A stretch of DNA of 64,000 bases, taken from Ignavibacteriales bacterium (GTDB taxonomy: Bacteria; Bacteroidota; Ignavibacteria; Tepidaquicellales; Tepidaquicellaceae). Location: NCBI GenBank assembly GCA_020635255.1, contig JACKAC010000001.1, forward strand, positions 248,001 through 312,000. The letters are read 5' to 3'. The position numbers and the translations under genes were made by a program. Positions 8,877 through 16,787 of the stretch are shown in pieces. A model generated the notes under the pieces. That model did no database searches and was not told the origin of the DNA. It was given only the letters and a program-made list of their open reading frames with translations. How positions within the stretch are numbered: position 1 is the first letter of the stretch; each line of letters opens with the position of its first letter.

Positions 8877-9863
8877 ATGAAAACACCGCGTAAACACATC
8901 GGGTTTTTTCTGATACTGAGCCTGATACTTGCCGGGCTGTACCTCTATGGGTGCCAGGATTCCTCTGTCAGTACAACGGAAATGACCGATGATGAATACC
9001 TCCAATCGACTGCAATAATGAGCGCATTCAGCAGTAACGAAGATGACGAGGATAACCTGATGTCTTCCGAGGTCACTGATTTTGAATCCGAGGGAGCAGA
9101 AGAAGATTATCCGGGTGCGGTCCCAATCGATTCTTTGATCAAATGGGGTCACATAGTAACGAATGTGAGCATCAATACGAGCATTTCGAGCAAGGGCGAT
9201 ACCGCTAAGCAGGTGGAGGTTACGAGAACGGTGACAGGAGAATTAATTTTGATCTACAGCACGGGAGGTGTTATCGATTCCGTGCGCAAACCTTTTACAC
9301 GGGAGCAGAAAAGGTTTGTGAGCTTTAAGAAGATCGGCAATAGTCCAAACCCGAGGTTCAGGTGGAGAGTGTATGAAGTTTCTGCTATAGATGGTCAAAC
9401 GACCTCGCCAATGACGGGCAAGGACAACATAGTGATGAACAAGGTAGAGATCTATAAGAACGGAAACCTTGAGATAACACTAAACGGACCGGACTTCACG
9501 ACGAATAAGTATCTTACACGGCTTTTTGGCGGTGAGGGTATTTTTAAGGTCAGACCGGGGGACCAGGTAAATGTAAAAGTATACCTGACCAGCAACCAGG
9601 CTGATAAGGATATAGTACTTTTCCACTGGCCCAAAAACCCGCACAGATTTCACAGGGTAAGATTTGAAATGACATCCGAAGTACAGAACGGAAGCAACTG
9701 GGACAGGGTCTTTGAAAAAACATTCGATGTTTTTGGCGCGCACAGGCTGGGCGTATTTAATGGATTCATTAGCGCCAGCATAAGGAGCACGCTCTTTGAC
9801 TCGGATCCAAGTAAGCTTTCGGCCACATACATGGGCATGGTTTACCGCGTAAAACAGTTCTGA
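8877..9863 (+). CDS. hypothetical exported protein, probable lipoprotein, 328 aa
   Basis: The N-terminus MKTPRKHIGFFLILSLILAGLYLYGC has a basic start, a hydrophobic core and a cysteine at 26 in a slightly atypical lipobox (LYGC). An acidic low-complexity stretch (EDDEDN, EGAEEDY) follows, then a beta-rich domain with charged strands. I recognise no domain. A clear Shine-Dalgarno (AAGGGAG) precedes the ATG. The gene stands alone: divergent from the M16 gene and followed by its own terminator. Anchoring to a membrane is inferred from the lipobox. Confidence 0.8.
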   Translation: MKTPRKHIGFFLILSLILAGLYLYGCQDSSVSTTEMTDDEYLQSTAIMSAFSSNEDDEDNLMSSEVTDFESEGAEEDYPGAVPIDSLIKWGHIVTNVSINTSISSKGDTAKQVEVTRTVTGELILIYSTGGVIDSVRKPFTREQKRFVSFKKIGNSPNPRFRWRVYEVSAIDGQTTSPMTGKDNIVMNKVEIYKNGNLEITLNGPDFTTNKYLTRLFGGEGIFKVRPGDQVNVKVYLTSNQADKDIVLFHWPKNPHRFHRVRFEMTSEVQNGSNWDRVFEKTFDVFGAHRLGVFNGFISASIRSTLFDSDPSKLSATYMGMVYRVKQF

Positions 9864-9884
9864 TTTTTTTCTTTACCCGCACCC

Positions 9885-9924
9885 AAGGCGGCGCCTGAGA
9901 TTAACTCGGGAGCTGCCTTTTTTA
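9885..9924 (+). terminator. intrinsic terminator after the lipoprotein gene
   Basis: An imperfect GC-rich hairpin (AAGGCGGCGCCTGAG pairing with CTCGGGAGCTGCCTT through some G-U pairs) ends in six T. It lies 22 bp past the stop codon. Confidence 0.7.
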
Positions 9925-9975
9925 TTACCTTCTCAAATGCTTTAAATGTAATATTAATATCGTTATTTTTACGCT

Positions 9976-10527
9976 ATGAAGTTCATCCGGGGATATATAC
10001 GTCTTGCAGACAGCATAAGTGAGAAAACGGGGCACTTCTTTTCCTGGTTTACAGTAATTCTCGTTGCCGTAGTCTGCTTTGACGTTATCACACGGTATCT
10101 ATTCAATGAAAGCAGTGTAGCGCTCCAGGAATCGGAATGGCATCTATTTGCGCTGATATTCCTCGGAGGTGCGGCATACACGCTAAAGCTCGACGAGCAT
10201 GTCCGTATAGACCTTTTCTATTCCCGCTATTCTGAACGTGGGAAAGCAATCGTAAATTTCATTGGAAGTATTTTATTCCTCATTCCCTTTGTTTTGATAG
10301 TGATCATTTCCTCGCAAAACTTCGTAGAGATGTCATTCAATATGGGTGAAACTTCACCTGATGCAGGGGGGCTTCCCGCGCGGTACGTACTTAAAGCGTT
10401 CATACCGATCTCATTTTTCCTGATTCTCCTGCAGGGATTTGCAATGGCTTTAAAATCACTCCTTGAGATAGTCAAGCCCGGAGAATTTCCATCGAGCAAA
10501 CCTGCTAACGAAACTCCCAAAGTATGA
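9976..10527 (+). CDS. dctQ: TRAP transporter small permease (DctQ family)
   Basis: 183-aa inner-membrane protein with four predicted helices (around residues 15-35, 50-70, 90-112, 130-150). The pattern FDVITRYLFNESSVALQESEWHLFALIFLGGAAYTLK matches in family terms the DctQ core, where the N-terminal helix ends in R-Y and is followed by a conserved E-W. It would partner the large permease DctM, whose start codon overlaps its stop (ATGA), so the two are translationally coupled. The binding protein gene lies on the opposite strand beyond dctM. Confidence 0.92.
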   Translation: MKFIRGYIRLADSISEKTGHFFSWFTVILVAVVCFDVITRYLFNESSVALQESEWHLFALIFLGGAAYTLKLDEHVRIDLFYSRYSERGKAIVNFIGSILFLIPFVLIVIISSQNFVEMSFNMGETSPDAGGLPARYVLKAFIPISFFLILLQGFAMALKSLLEIVKPGEFPSSKPANETPKV

Positions 10528-11843
10528 GCGAACTCCTCCCCGTATTATTCTTTCTTGTGGTTCTTATTTTGCTTTTAATGGGATACCCGGTTTCGTTTAC
10601 ACTCGGCGGGGTTTCGGTAATTTTCGGCGTTATCATCTTTGGTTTCGATTTCTTTAATTTATTACCGCTTCGTATATGGGGTGTAATGAGCAATTATGTT
10701 TTGATAGCAGTGCCGTTATTTATATTTATGGGGGTAATGCTGGAACGGTCGGGGATCGCGGAGGAATTGCTTGAGACGATGGCGCTTTTATTCGGCAAGA
10801 TGAACGGCGGTCTGGCAATTTCGGTATTGCTTGTTGGAGCTTTACTTGGAGCATCCACCGGTATCGTCGGGGCAACGGTTGTGACGATGGGAGTCCTCAG
10901 CCTTCCCGTCATGCTAAAAAGAAAATACTCACCGGAAGCATCCACAGGGATAATAATGGCATCCGGTACACTAGGGCAGATCATTCCACCGAGCATAATC
11001 TTAGTATTGCTAGGAAGCGTGATGAATATCTCAGTGGGTGACCTCTTTGTTGGTGCCGTCATACCGGGCATACTGCTTGTATTACTTTACCTTTTATGGA
11101 TAGTGTTTAAGAGCAGGCTGTCGCCAAACAGTATGCCTGCCATGCCGGATAATGAAGTAACAAAATTCAAAGAAAAGGGGATGGCTAGCAGGGTATTCAA
11201 GGCGTTCCTATTGCCGGGGATACTGATAATAGCAGTGCTGGGTTCGATATTTGCGGGAATAGCTTCCCCAACGGAAGCCGCGGGAGTAGGTGCATTAGGT
11301 GCCACAGTGCTTACGTTGGTAAGGAGGAAATTCAGCATGCCTGTACTGCAGCAGGTAATGAGAAGGACCACTTCTATAACAAGCATGGTATTTTTAATAC
11401 TGGTGGGAGCATCGGCATTTTCACTTGTATTTAGGGGGATGCATGGTGATAGGTACCTTACGGAAATGATAGTTCACTCTAACCTGGAGCCGCATATCTT
11501 TCTCGCGATTGTGATGGTAGTTATATTCATTCTCGGATTTTTTATAGATTTCATCGAGATAACGTTTATAGTTATTCCGGTTATCACACCTATATTAGAG
11601 CATCTTGGGATAAATCTGATATGGATAGGAATTTTGATAGCGATGAATTTGCAGACGTCCTTTCTTACTCCGCCTTTTGGATTCGCGTTATTCTACCTAA
11701 AGGGTGTTGCGCCTCCTGAAATAAAGACTGCGCAGTTATACCGGGGAGTTATACCATACGTGGTTATACAGTTGGTGTGTGTTTTAACGATCGTGATATT
11801 TCCGGACCTGGCTCTCTGGCTTCCCTCTGCAATAGGTAAATAA
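10524..11843 (+). CDS. dctM: TRAP transporter large permease (DctM family)
   Basis: 439-aa, about 12 membrane helices, the sodium-driven transport subunit of a tripartite ATP-independent transporter. Family hallmarks seen: GYPVSFTLGGVSVIFG near the start, GALLGASTGIVGATVVTMG, the SGTLGQIIPPSI re-entrant hairpin, ASPTEAAGVGA, and the C-terminal NLQTSFLTPPFGFALFYLKG. It overlaps dctQ by 4 bp. Its TAA stop is immediately followed by the stop of dctP on the other strand (TAATTA junction). Substrate is suggested by the DctP subunit, which looks like a 2-oxo-acid binder. Confidence 0.95.
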   Translation: MSELLPVLFFLVVLILLLMGYPVSFTLGGVSVIFGVIIFGFDFFNLLPLRIWGVMSNYVLIAVPLFIFMGVMLERSGIAEELLETMALLFGKMNGGLAISVLLVGALLGASTGIVGATVVTMGVLSLPVMLKRKYSPEASTGIIMASGTLGQIIPPSIILVLLGSVMNISVGDLFVGAVIPGILLVLLYLLWIVFKSRLSPNSMPAMPDNEVTKFKEKGMASRVFKAFLLPGILIIAVLGSIFAGIASPTEAAGVGALGATVLTLVRRKFSMPVLQQVMRRTTSITSMVFLILVGASAFSLVFRGMHGDRYLTEMIVHSNLEPHIFLAIVMVVIFILGFFIDFIEITFIVIPVITPILEHLGINLIWIGILIAMNLQTSFLTPPFGFALFYLKGVAPPEIKTAQLYRGVIPYVVIQLVCVLTIVIFPDLALWLPSAIGK

Positions 11844-13004
11844 TTAAGCTGGTTTCTTCTCTTCCTCTTTCTTTTCGGGAGCAGTATTTTGCCCCGCAAG
11901 ATAATTTCGGTCTACTAGCGATGACCACTGAGCAATATTATCATAAAACTGCTTATAGGAATCATAAACCCTCTTACAGTCTGCATTGGAATTAGTGATC
12001 TCGTTAATTACCTCAGCGGTGAGCTCCTGTAGTTTATCCAGAACTTCCTGTGGGAACTCCTTTAGCTCGACACCGCTCTCCTGTTTTATTTTAATAAGAT
12101 ATTCGGAGTTCTTTGTTTCAAAATCCGATAGCATCTCCACATTAAGAGCGGCGGCTCCTTCCGAAATCATGTCCTGAAGTTCAGCGGGAAGTTTATCGAA
12201 CGTGGCTTTGTTTATGAATAGATCACAACAGGCAGATGGCTCATGCCAGCCGGGATAATAGTAATATTTTGCAATTTTATGAAAGCCCATCACATAGTCA
12301 TGGTTAGGTCCGATCCACTCGGTAGCGTCGATCACTCCGCGCTCCAGATTTGTATAGATTTCCCCGCCGGGAGAGAGGATAGATGTTGCTCCGGCTTTTG
12401 TAACAACCTTACCGCCGAGACCGGGCATACGTATTTTTAGCCCGTTAAAGTCCGCAATTGTATTTATCTCTTTATTAAACCAGCCTCCCATCTGACCGCC
12501 GGTATTCCCGCCGGGAAATGTTGTAAGGTTATATTTAGCATATTCCTCGCGCCATAGGTCCAGTCCTCCGCCGTAATAAAGCCATGCGTTCGTCTGCTGT
12601 GCGTTCATTCCAAAGGGCACACTGGTAAAGAACTGCATCACCGGTGACTTTCCTGCCCAGTAGTAAGCCGCTCCGTGTCCCATCTCGGCTGTTCCTTGAG
12701 ACACCGCCTCGAATGATTCAAAAGGCGGAACCAGTTCACCCCCGCCATAAACCTGTATCTTCATCCTGCCCGACGACATCTTTTCGACGGCTTTGGCAAA
12801 CTCATTTAGACGGTCTGTAAATATGGGAAAATTAGGAGGCCACGTAGTTACCATTTTCCATTCATAGGTTTCATTCGTGTTAATATTTACGCTTACATTA
12901 TGGTCGCCCTCTTTTTTACTGCAGGCGGCGGCAAGCAGTGAAGCGCTTCCAAGCGATGCAAGCGAAGCGGATTTTATGAATTTACGGCGGTTAAATTTAT
13001 CCAT
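11844..13004 (-). CDS. dctP: TRAP transporter substrate-binding protein, TakP-like (DctP family)
   Basis: 386-aa periplasmic binding protein. The start at 13004 gives a twin-arginine-type leader (NRRKFIKSASLASLGSASLL) with a cysteine after AAA, so it may be exported by Tat and lipidated. The mature part follows the TakP pattern closely: TTWPPNFP, GNTGGQMGGWF, GLKIRMPGLGGKV, DATEWIGPNHDY and YYYPGWHEPS. Characterised TakP proteins bind 2-oxo acids such as pyruvate with a sodium ion, so a monocarboxylate or oxo-acid is the likely ligand. The frame runs further upstream, but that extension enters the repeat of the GxxExxY cassette. The gene is oriented against dctQM, which is unusual for TRAP loci. 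Confidence 0.92.
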   Translation of the reverse strand: MDKFNRRKFIKSASLASLGSASLLAAACSKKEGDHNVSVNINTNETYEWKMVTTWPPNFPIFTDRLNEFAKAVEKMSSGRMKIQVYGGGELVPPFESFEAVSQGTAEMGHGAAYYWAGKSPVMQFFTSVPFGMNAQQTNAWLYYGGGLDLWREEYAKYNLTTFPGGNTGGQMGGWFNKEINTIADFNGLKIRMPGLGGKVVTKAGATSILSPGGEIYTNLERGVIDATEWIGPNHDYVMGFHKIAKYYYYPGWHEPSACCDLFINKATFDKLPAELQDMISEGAAALNVEMLSDFETKNSEYLIKIKQESGVELKEFPQEVLDKLQELTAEVINEITNSNADCKRVYDSYKQFYDNIAQWSSLVDRNYLAGQNTAPEKKEEEKKPA

Positions 13005-13018
13005 GATAATATTGATTT

Positions 13019-13047
13019 GCCACAGAGACACAGAGGTCACTGAGTTT
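13019..13047. repeat. left inverted repeat of GxxExxY cassette
   Basis: GCCACAGAGACACAGAGG followed by TCACTGAGTTT. Its reverse complement matches the sequence at 13415-13440 closely, with the CTGTGTCTCTGTGGC core identical. It begins only 14 bp upstream of the dctP start codon. Confidence 0.85.
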
Positions 13048-13414
13048 ATAAAATGAATCTTTGTATTCCTTTTTTCAGAAGTGTCGTATTGAAATTTAGC
13101 AATAATCCTAATTTATATCCCCCCAATTTCATATAACTTAATATTTGTGCTTCAAATAAAGGGTCATGTTTCTCGACGCTTTTCAATTCGAGAATGATCG
13201 AATCCTCAACTAAAATATCGATTTTGAAATTGCCTAAAGTTTTTCCTTTATAAATTACAGGGAGTATCTTTTGACATTCAAACTTTAGCTTAGAATTCTC
13301 CAACTCAAAACATAAAGCATTTTCATAAACTGACTCCAGCAAACCTGGTCCCAGATTCTTATGAACTTCGATTGCACAACCAATAATCTTTTCAGTAATA
13401 ATATTTTGATCCAT
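13046..13414 (-). CDS. GxxExxY protein (PDDEXK-like nuclease fold)
   Basis: 122-aa protein with the defining motif GPGLLESVYENAL near residue 22 and the DILVEDSIILELKS segment in which the D...ExK residues of a restriction-endonuclease-like fold can be picked out, followed by the conserved AQILSYMKLGGYKLGLLLNF. The family is widespread and scattered, and its function is not established. What marks this copy is its setting: almost nothing but the gene lies between two inverted CCACAGAGACACAGAG-type repeats, so gene and repeats look like one transposable or transferred unit. It is co-directional with and upstream of dctP, so read-through into dctP is possible. Confidence 0.93.
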   Translation of the reverse strand: MDQNIITEKIIGCAIEVHKNLGPGLLESVYENALCFELENSKLKFECQKILPVIYKGKTLGNFKIDILVEDSIILELKSVEKHDPLFEAQILSYMKLGGYKLGLLLNFNTTLLKKGIQRFIL

Positions 13415-13440
13415 CTCTGAGTACTCTGTGTCTCTGTGGC
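13415..13440. repeat. right inverted repeat of GxxExxY cassette
   Basis: CTCTGAGTACTCTGTGTCTC followed by TGTGGC, directly abutting the start codon of the GxxExxY gene. It is the inverted counterpart of 13019-13047, with small differences in the middle (ACT versus GACCT). Confidence 0.85.
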
Positions 13441-13470
13441 GAGTTTTTTAAAATAATAAATAACAAATAA

Positions 13471-13531
13471 AAAAGCCATCTCAAGTCGCATTAAGATGGC
13501 TATTTACTAATTCGGGATATTGCTATCCCGA
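13471..13531 (-). terminator. terminator of the sigma/anti-sigma operon (two hairpins)
   Basis: Reading the minus strand after the anti-sigma stop, there is first a hairpin TCGGGATA/TATCCCGA (13512-13531), then a stem AGCCATCT/AGATGGCT (13474-13501) followed by six U and an AU-rich tract. The second has the form of an intrinsic terminator. Confidence 0.75.
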
Positions 13532-13561
13532 TTATCGGAGTGAGGAGTAAACTAAATTTAA

Positions 13562-15313
13562 TTAATCGTCTTCATCGTTATTGTCAAAGTCAAAGTTTTC
13601 ACCGTCATCGTCTTCATCTTCCGAATCCTTGTACTTGTATTTGTATTCCTGCTCTATCCTTTTCTGTTCTTTTTCGATATCTTTTTGTATCTCTTCATTG
13701 AGTTTCTCCTGAAATTCCTCGCTGTTGAGATATTCCAGGCTCTTCATGGATTCCTTGATACTGTTGTTCAATTCATTCTGCATCTGTTCCATTTCCTTCT
13801 GGAATTCCTGGCTGTCAAAGTACTCGCTGTTTTCTTTCATTTCCTGTTGCAATTCCTCCATATCCCGCTGAAATTCTTCGCTATTAAAGTACTCGTTATT
13901 CTTAAGGTTCTCTTTCAATTCCTTCTTCATTTCTTCCATGTCACGTTTGAACTCTTCCTGATCGAATTGAAACTCTTTCATGGATTCTTTGAGCTCCTTT
14001 TGCAGCTCCTTCATTTCAACTTCAAGCTCCTTCCTCATTTCGTCCGAGTATTTCAGGCTGTCGAAGTTGAAATTGAAATTATAATTCATATTGTATAATT
14101 CCTTGTTCATCTTTTCCATTTCCTTGTTGACTTCACGCGTAATATCATCTATCCACTCGTTCATCTTCTTATAATCGAAGTAGTATATGCTGTCCTTTGG
14201 AAGGTCTCCCGGAGTAGGAACGAGGGATGCAAGTTTTGCATATACTTTTTCCTTACTGTTCTTATCTACGAAAGGCATAAGGTTGAGCAGTGTAACAGCG
14301 TCCGTTTTTCTGGCTGTCTGCAGGATCTTATTTAGAGCCGCTGCTCCGCCGTTTTTAAAATCATAATCAAGTAAAGCGCGCTTGAATTCGATCGATGAAT
14401 CGTCTCTGTAGGGAGTACCCGGTCCCATCCCGTTCTTTGTGAGACAGTATTTGCCGGCGCTTACAAGTGTATTACGTTTGTCGGATGTCAGCTCTACCAT
14501 TCCTTCTTTTACGAATAGTATTCCGTCACCTTTCTTGTCCATAGAGAGTGAGTATGAACATCCAAGATCGACAGCTGTTACCGATTTTGTCTCGACGAAG
14601 AATGTCCTCGGAGCGGCGTTTATGTTTGCCGATATGGTACCATACTCAAGGATTATCCTGTGCTCACCCGCATCACTTTTTATAATGCGGACCTTTGAAC
14701 CCGGATCGACTACGATCGTTCCTATGTCGGATACTTTTAATACTGCCTGTGAAGTATCGTCTGTTACAAGCCAGTCACCGATCTTTACGCTATCGACTCC
14801 CGCAACTAACTTGTCATCCACTGTCGGCGCGCCCTTTACGTTGGAGACGAGCCAGTATGTATCCAGAGCGGCAAGCTGTTGGCTTCCAAGCTGGTCATTT
14901 TGGTTTGAGATGAAGTCTTTTATTCCAAACATAAACGCAATGATCAATCCTGCCGCAATAAGTCCTGTTACTATATAGCGGGTAGGAAGCTGCTGCGTCC
15001 TTTGCTTATTTATCTCGGTATAGTTTATATCGGTTAATTCCGGCTGATTAAAGGTATAGAAGTTATCAGAGACTTTTATGAAAGAAGAGCTTTTGTCAAC
15101 GAGACGGCTCTCGATATTATCCCACATGCCCGTTGGAGGGATGATTCCTGCCGGCATACTGCGTACCATATTGATCGTCTCGCCATATGCATCGAACTCT
15201 TTTTTGAACGCAGGGTCGCTATCTACAGCTTGCATCAGCCTGCTGAGACCCTCGTTTGACACGGTCCCATCCAGGTACTCGTTCAACAGTTTATAAAATT
15301 CATTCTTATTCAT
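13562..15313 (-). CDS. FecR-domain anti-sigma factor with long charged coiled-coil tail
   Basis: 583-aa single-pass membrane protein. Residues 1-70 form a short cytoplasmic helical region beginning NEFYKLLNEYLDGTVS, like anti-sigma domains that hold ECF sigma factors. A membrane helix spans about 113-131 (YIVTGLIAAGLIIAFMFGI). A FecR-type beta domain covers roughly 165-290 (GDWLVTDDTSQAVL, DPGSKVRII, FFVETKSVTAVDLGCSY). From about residue 385 to 560 comes a Glu/Lys/Met/Asn/Phe-rich helix with repeated EEFQ-EMEELQ blocks, ending in a Asp/Glu/Asn-only tail. The start overlaps the sigma factor stop (ATGA), so the two proteins are made together. The coiled acidic tail is not part of standard FecR proteins. 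Confidence 0.88.
   Translation of the reverse strand: MNKNEFYKLLNEYLDGTVSNEGLSRLMQAVDSDPAFKKEFDAYGETINMVRSMPAGIIPPTGMWDNIESRLVDKSSSFIKVSDNFYTFNQPELTDINYTEINKQRTQQLPTRYIVTGLIAAGLIIAFMFGIKDFISNQNDQLGSQQLAALDTYWLVSNVKGAPTVDDKLVAGVDSVKIGDWLVTDDTSQAVLKVSDIGTIVVDPGSKVRIIKSDAGEHRIILEYGTISANINAAPRTFFVETKSVTAVDLGCSYSLSMDKKGDGILFVKEGMVELTSDKRNTLVSAGKYCLTKNGMGPGTPYRDDSSIEFKRALLDYDFKNGGAAALNKILQTARKTDAVTLLNLMPFVDKNSKEKVYAKLASLVPTPGDLPKDSIYYFDYKKMNEWIDDITREVNKEMEKMNKELYNMNYNFNFNFDSLKYSDEMRKELEVEMKELQKELKESMKEFQFDQEEFKRDMEEMKKELKENLKNNEYFNSEEFQRDMEELQQEMKENSEYFDSQEFQKEMEQMQNELNNSIKESMKSLEYLNSEEFQEKLNEEIQKDIEKEQKRIEQEYKYKYKDSEDEDDDGENFDFDNNDEDD
13568..14095 (-). repeat. degenerate coding repeats (EF/Y-rich coiled coil)
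   Basis: The 3' third of the anti-sigma gene consists of imperfect repeats of about 60-70 bp encoding blocks such as SEEFQRDMEELQQEMKEN and SQEFQKEMEQMQNELNN. The repetition accounts for the long open frame on the opposite strand. Confidence 0.65.
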
Positions 15314-15891
15314 TTGACTAATTCCTCCCGGAGTAATTTTCTTGCTCTGTGTAAATGGGCTTTTGATGTTCCTATTTCGATGTTAATTAATTCTGAGATC
15401 TCATTGTGCTGGTATCCTTCGACGTCATGCAAAATGAAGACCGTTCTTGCCTGGCGGGGAAGTTTCGATATCGCCCGTTCTATATCGATTGTTTCCCCAT
15501 GTGACCGCATTTCTGCTTCGTTCAATCTCTCGTATTGTATCACATCCTCGGTCTGTATGAACCTCTGGAAAAATCTCTTCTGGCTTCTTTTTAGCATCAG
15601 GAATTCGTTCATTGCTATCGAATGCAGCCATGTCGAAAATTTGCTTTGAAAACGGAAGCTGTCCAGCTTTTCCCAGGCTTTTATGAATGTATCCTGTGTA
15701 AGCTCCTGGGCAGTGTCGGGGTCGGCGCAAAGCCTGAGGCAAAACGCATAGACACGCGACGAATTCAGATCGAACAAAGCTTTAAAGGCGTATTTATCCC
15801 CTTCGTTTGCTTGTTTTACCAGATCAAATTCTGTATTGCTGTCAGCCACCTGAAATTTTGGGTTATCTGTTCTAATTGCTGAAGATAACAT
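15310..15891 (-). CDS. RNA polymerase sigma factor, ECF subfamily
   Basis: 193-aa sigma-70 family protein with region 2 (FKALFDLNSSRVYAFCLRL, then AQELTQDTFIKAWEKLDSFR, then FSTWLHSIAMNEFL) and region 4 (ISKLPRQARTVFILHDVEGY followed by the helix-turn-helix EISELINIEIGTSKAHLHRA). No region 1.1 or 3 is present, as expected for ECF factors. A 25-residue N-terminal extension precedes region 2. It is the first gene of a two-gene operon with its membrane anti-sigma and overlaps it by 4 bp, so it probably responds to an envelope signal. No sigma-specific promoter could be recognised upstream. Confidence 0.95.
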   Translation of the reverse strand: MLSSAIRTDNPKFQVADSNTEFDLVKQANEGDKYAFKALFDLNSSRVYAFCLRLCADPDTAQELTQDTFIKAWEKLDSFRFQSKFSTWLHSIAMNEFLMLKRSQKRFFQRFIQTEDVIQYERLNEAEMRSHGETIDIERAISKLPRQARTVFILHDVEGYQHNEISELINIEIGTSKAHLHRARKLLREELVK

Positions 15892-16025
15892 TTTACTAAG
15901 TTATTTTTAATGTAAGATGCTATGAGGATGGGAATGGTTTAGATGGATTAGTTATTTATTTTCAATGATTTGCAGAGCTGAATTGGGCTGTTTTTCAGGG
16001 CTGTAAATACAGGATTTAGGGCATA

Positions 16026-16055
16026 AAAAAGGCAGGTGAAAAAACCTGCCTTTTT
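16026..16055. terminator. terminator downstream of the Lys/Tyr-rich gene
   Basis: A perfect 12-bp stem AAAAAGGCAGGT/ACCTGCCTTTTT with a 6-nt loop and U-tracts on both strands. It lies 21 bp beyond the stop of the minus-strand gene at 16077 and separates it from the sigma factor promoter. Confidence 0.9.
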
Positions 16056-16076
16056 AAAATCGTCTTACTTTCTCTC

Positions 16077-16646
16077 TTATTTGTGCGGATTCTTATACAG
16101 CTTTTGTGAAGATTCTTCCCGCTTGTAACTTCTGGGAGGAGTGTATGTATTGATGCTTGAGTTATAGCTCTTATTGTATGATGAGCTTCTTTTCTTTTTC
16201 GGCTTATAACTCTTTTTATACTTCTTTTTACTATTGTACTTTTTTGACTTCTTGTATTTTTTCTTGCTCTTATACTTCTTGGACTTCTTATATTTCTTTG
16301 ACTTATACTTCCGGCTTTTTTTCTTGTAGCTCTTTTTCTTGTTGTTCTTACCTGCCGCAGTATATCTGTTTACCTTTTTGTTGAGTGTCTTATTTACGGC
16401 AGAGAGGTACTTGTTTTTGTCTTTGAGTGTCTTCTGCTCCTTGTTGAGCTTATTGTACTCTTTGTAAAGATTGTTGCTTACGTCCTGTTGTTTAATGTAC
16501 TTGTCAGACATCACACCCAGCTCACGCTGACTGTCCTCGTAAAACGTTTTATAATTTTTGTAACTGTCATAGGATTTGTAAAATACAGCTCCCAGCACCA
16601 GGTTACAAAAAATAGAAAACGCTAAGATGATTTGGGTCTTTTTCAT
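16077..16646 (-). CDS. hypothetical membrane-anchored Lys/Tyr/Ser-rich protein, 189 aa
   Basis: No family recognised. An N-terminal hydrophobic segment (residues 4-22, ILAFSIFCNLVLGAVF) is either a signal anchor or signal peptide. Residues 25-95 are a predicted coiled coil (DSQRELGVMSDKYIKQQD, YNKLNKEQKTLKDKNKYL). From about 100 to 155 the chain is almost only Lys, Ser and Tyr in repeated KSKKYKKS units, then a Ser/Asn/Tyr/Pro tail. Such a polycationic tyrosine-rich tail outside the membrane could bind nucleic acid, peptidoglycan or acidic polysaccharide; this is speculation. It forms a single-gene unit with its own terminator. Confidence 0.78.
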   Translation of the reverse strand: MKKTQIILAFSIFCNLVLGAVFYKSYDSYKNYKTFYEDSQRELGVMSDKYIKQQDVSNNLYKEYNKLNKEQKTLKDKNKYLSAVNKTLNKKVNRYTAAGKNNKKKSYKKKSRKYKSKKYKKSKKYKSKKKYKKSKKYNSKKKYKKSYKPKKKRSSSYNKSYNSSINTYTPPRSYKREESSQKLYKNPHK

Positions 16647-16787
16647 GGCTCCGTTTTTGATTTAGCGAATCATAAGTTAAGAATGGTTAAAATATATCTT
16701 TAAGTAAAGGCAGTTAGTTGTTTTCCATCAAATTATGCGTAAAAATACCACCATTCGGAAATTTGATGCCGGGTACTGGTAAATGGT

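Larger units (their letters stand above)
13019..13440 (-). mobile_element. putative minimal mobile cassette carrying GxxExxY gene
   Basis: A unit of about 420 bp bounded by 26-29 bp inverted repeats and filled by one gene. No transposase is encoded and no target-site duplication is obvious next to the repeats, so movement, if any, would need a helper or occurs by recombination. Comparable CACAGAG-type repeats next to GxxExxY genes are, to my knowledge, seen in unrelated bacteria; I could not check this here. Confidence 0.5.

Noticed and set aside
13005..13040. N-terminal extension of DctP by 12 codons
   Set aside because: It runs into the inverted repeat of the GxxExxY cassette and would bury the twin-arginine leader.
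13285..13491. Minus-strand frame reading through the right repeat (TETQSTQRW)
   Set aside because: It is an out-of-frame overlap of the GxxExxY gene; the peptide is simply the translation of the repeat.
13685..14098. Plus-strand frame of 137 codons rich in Leu, Phe and His
   Set aside because: Antisense shadow of the repetitive coiled-coil tail of the anti-sigma factor; no start signal or known pattern.
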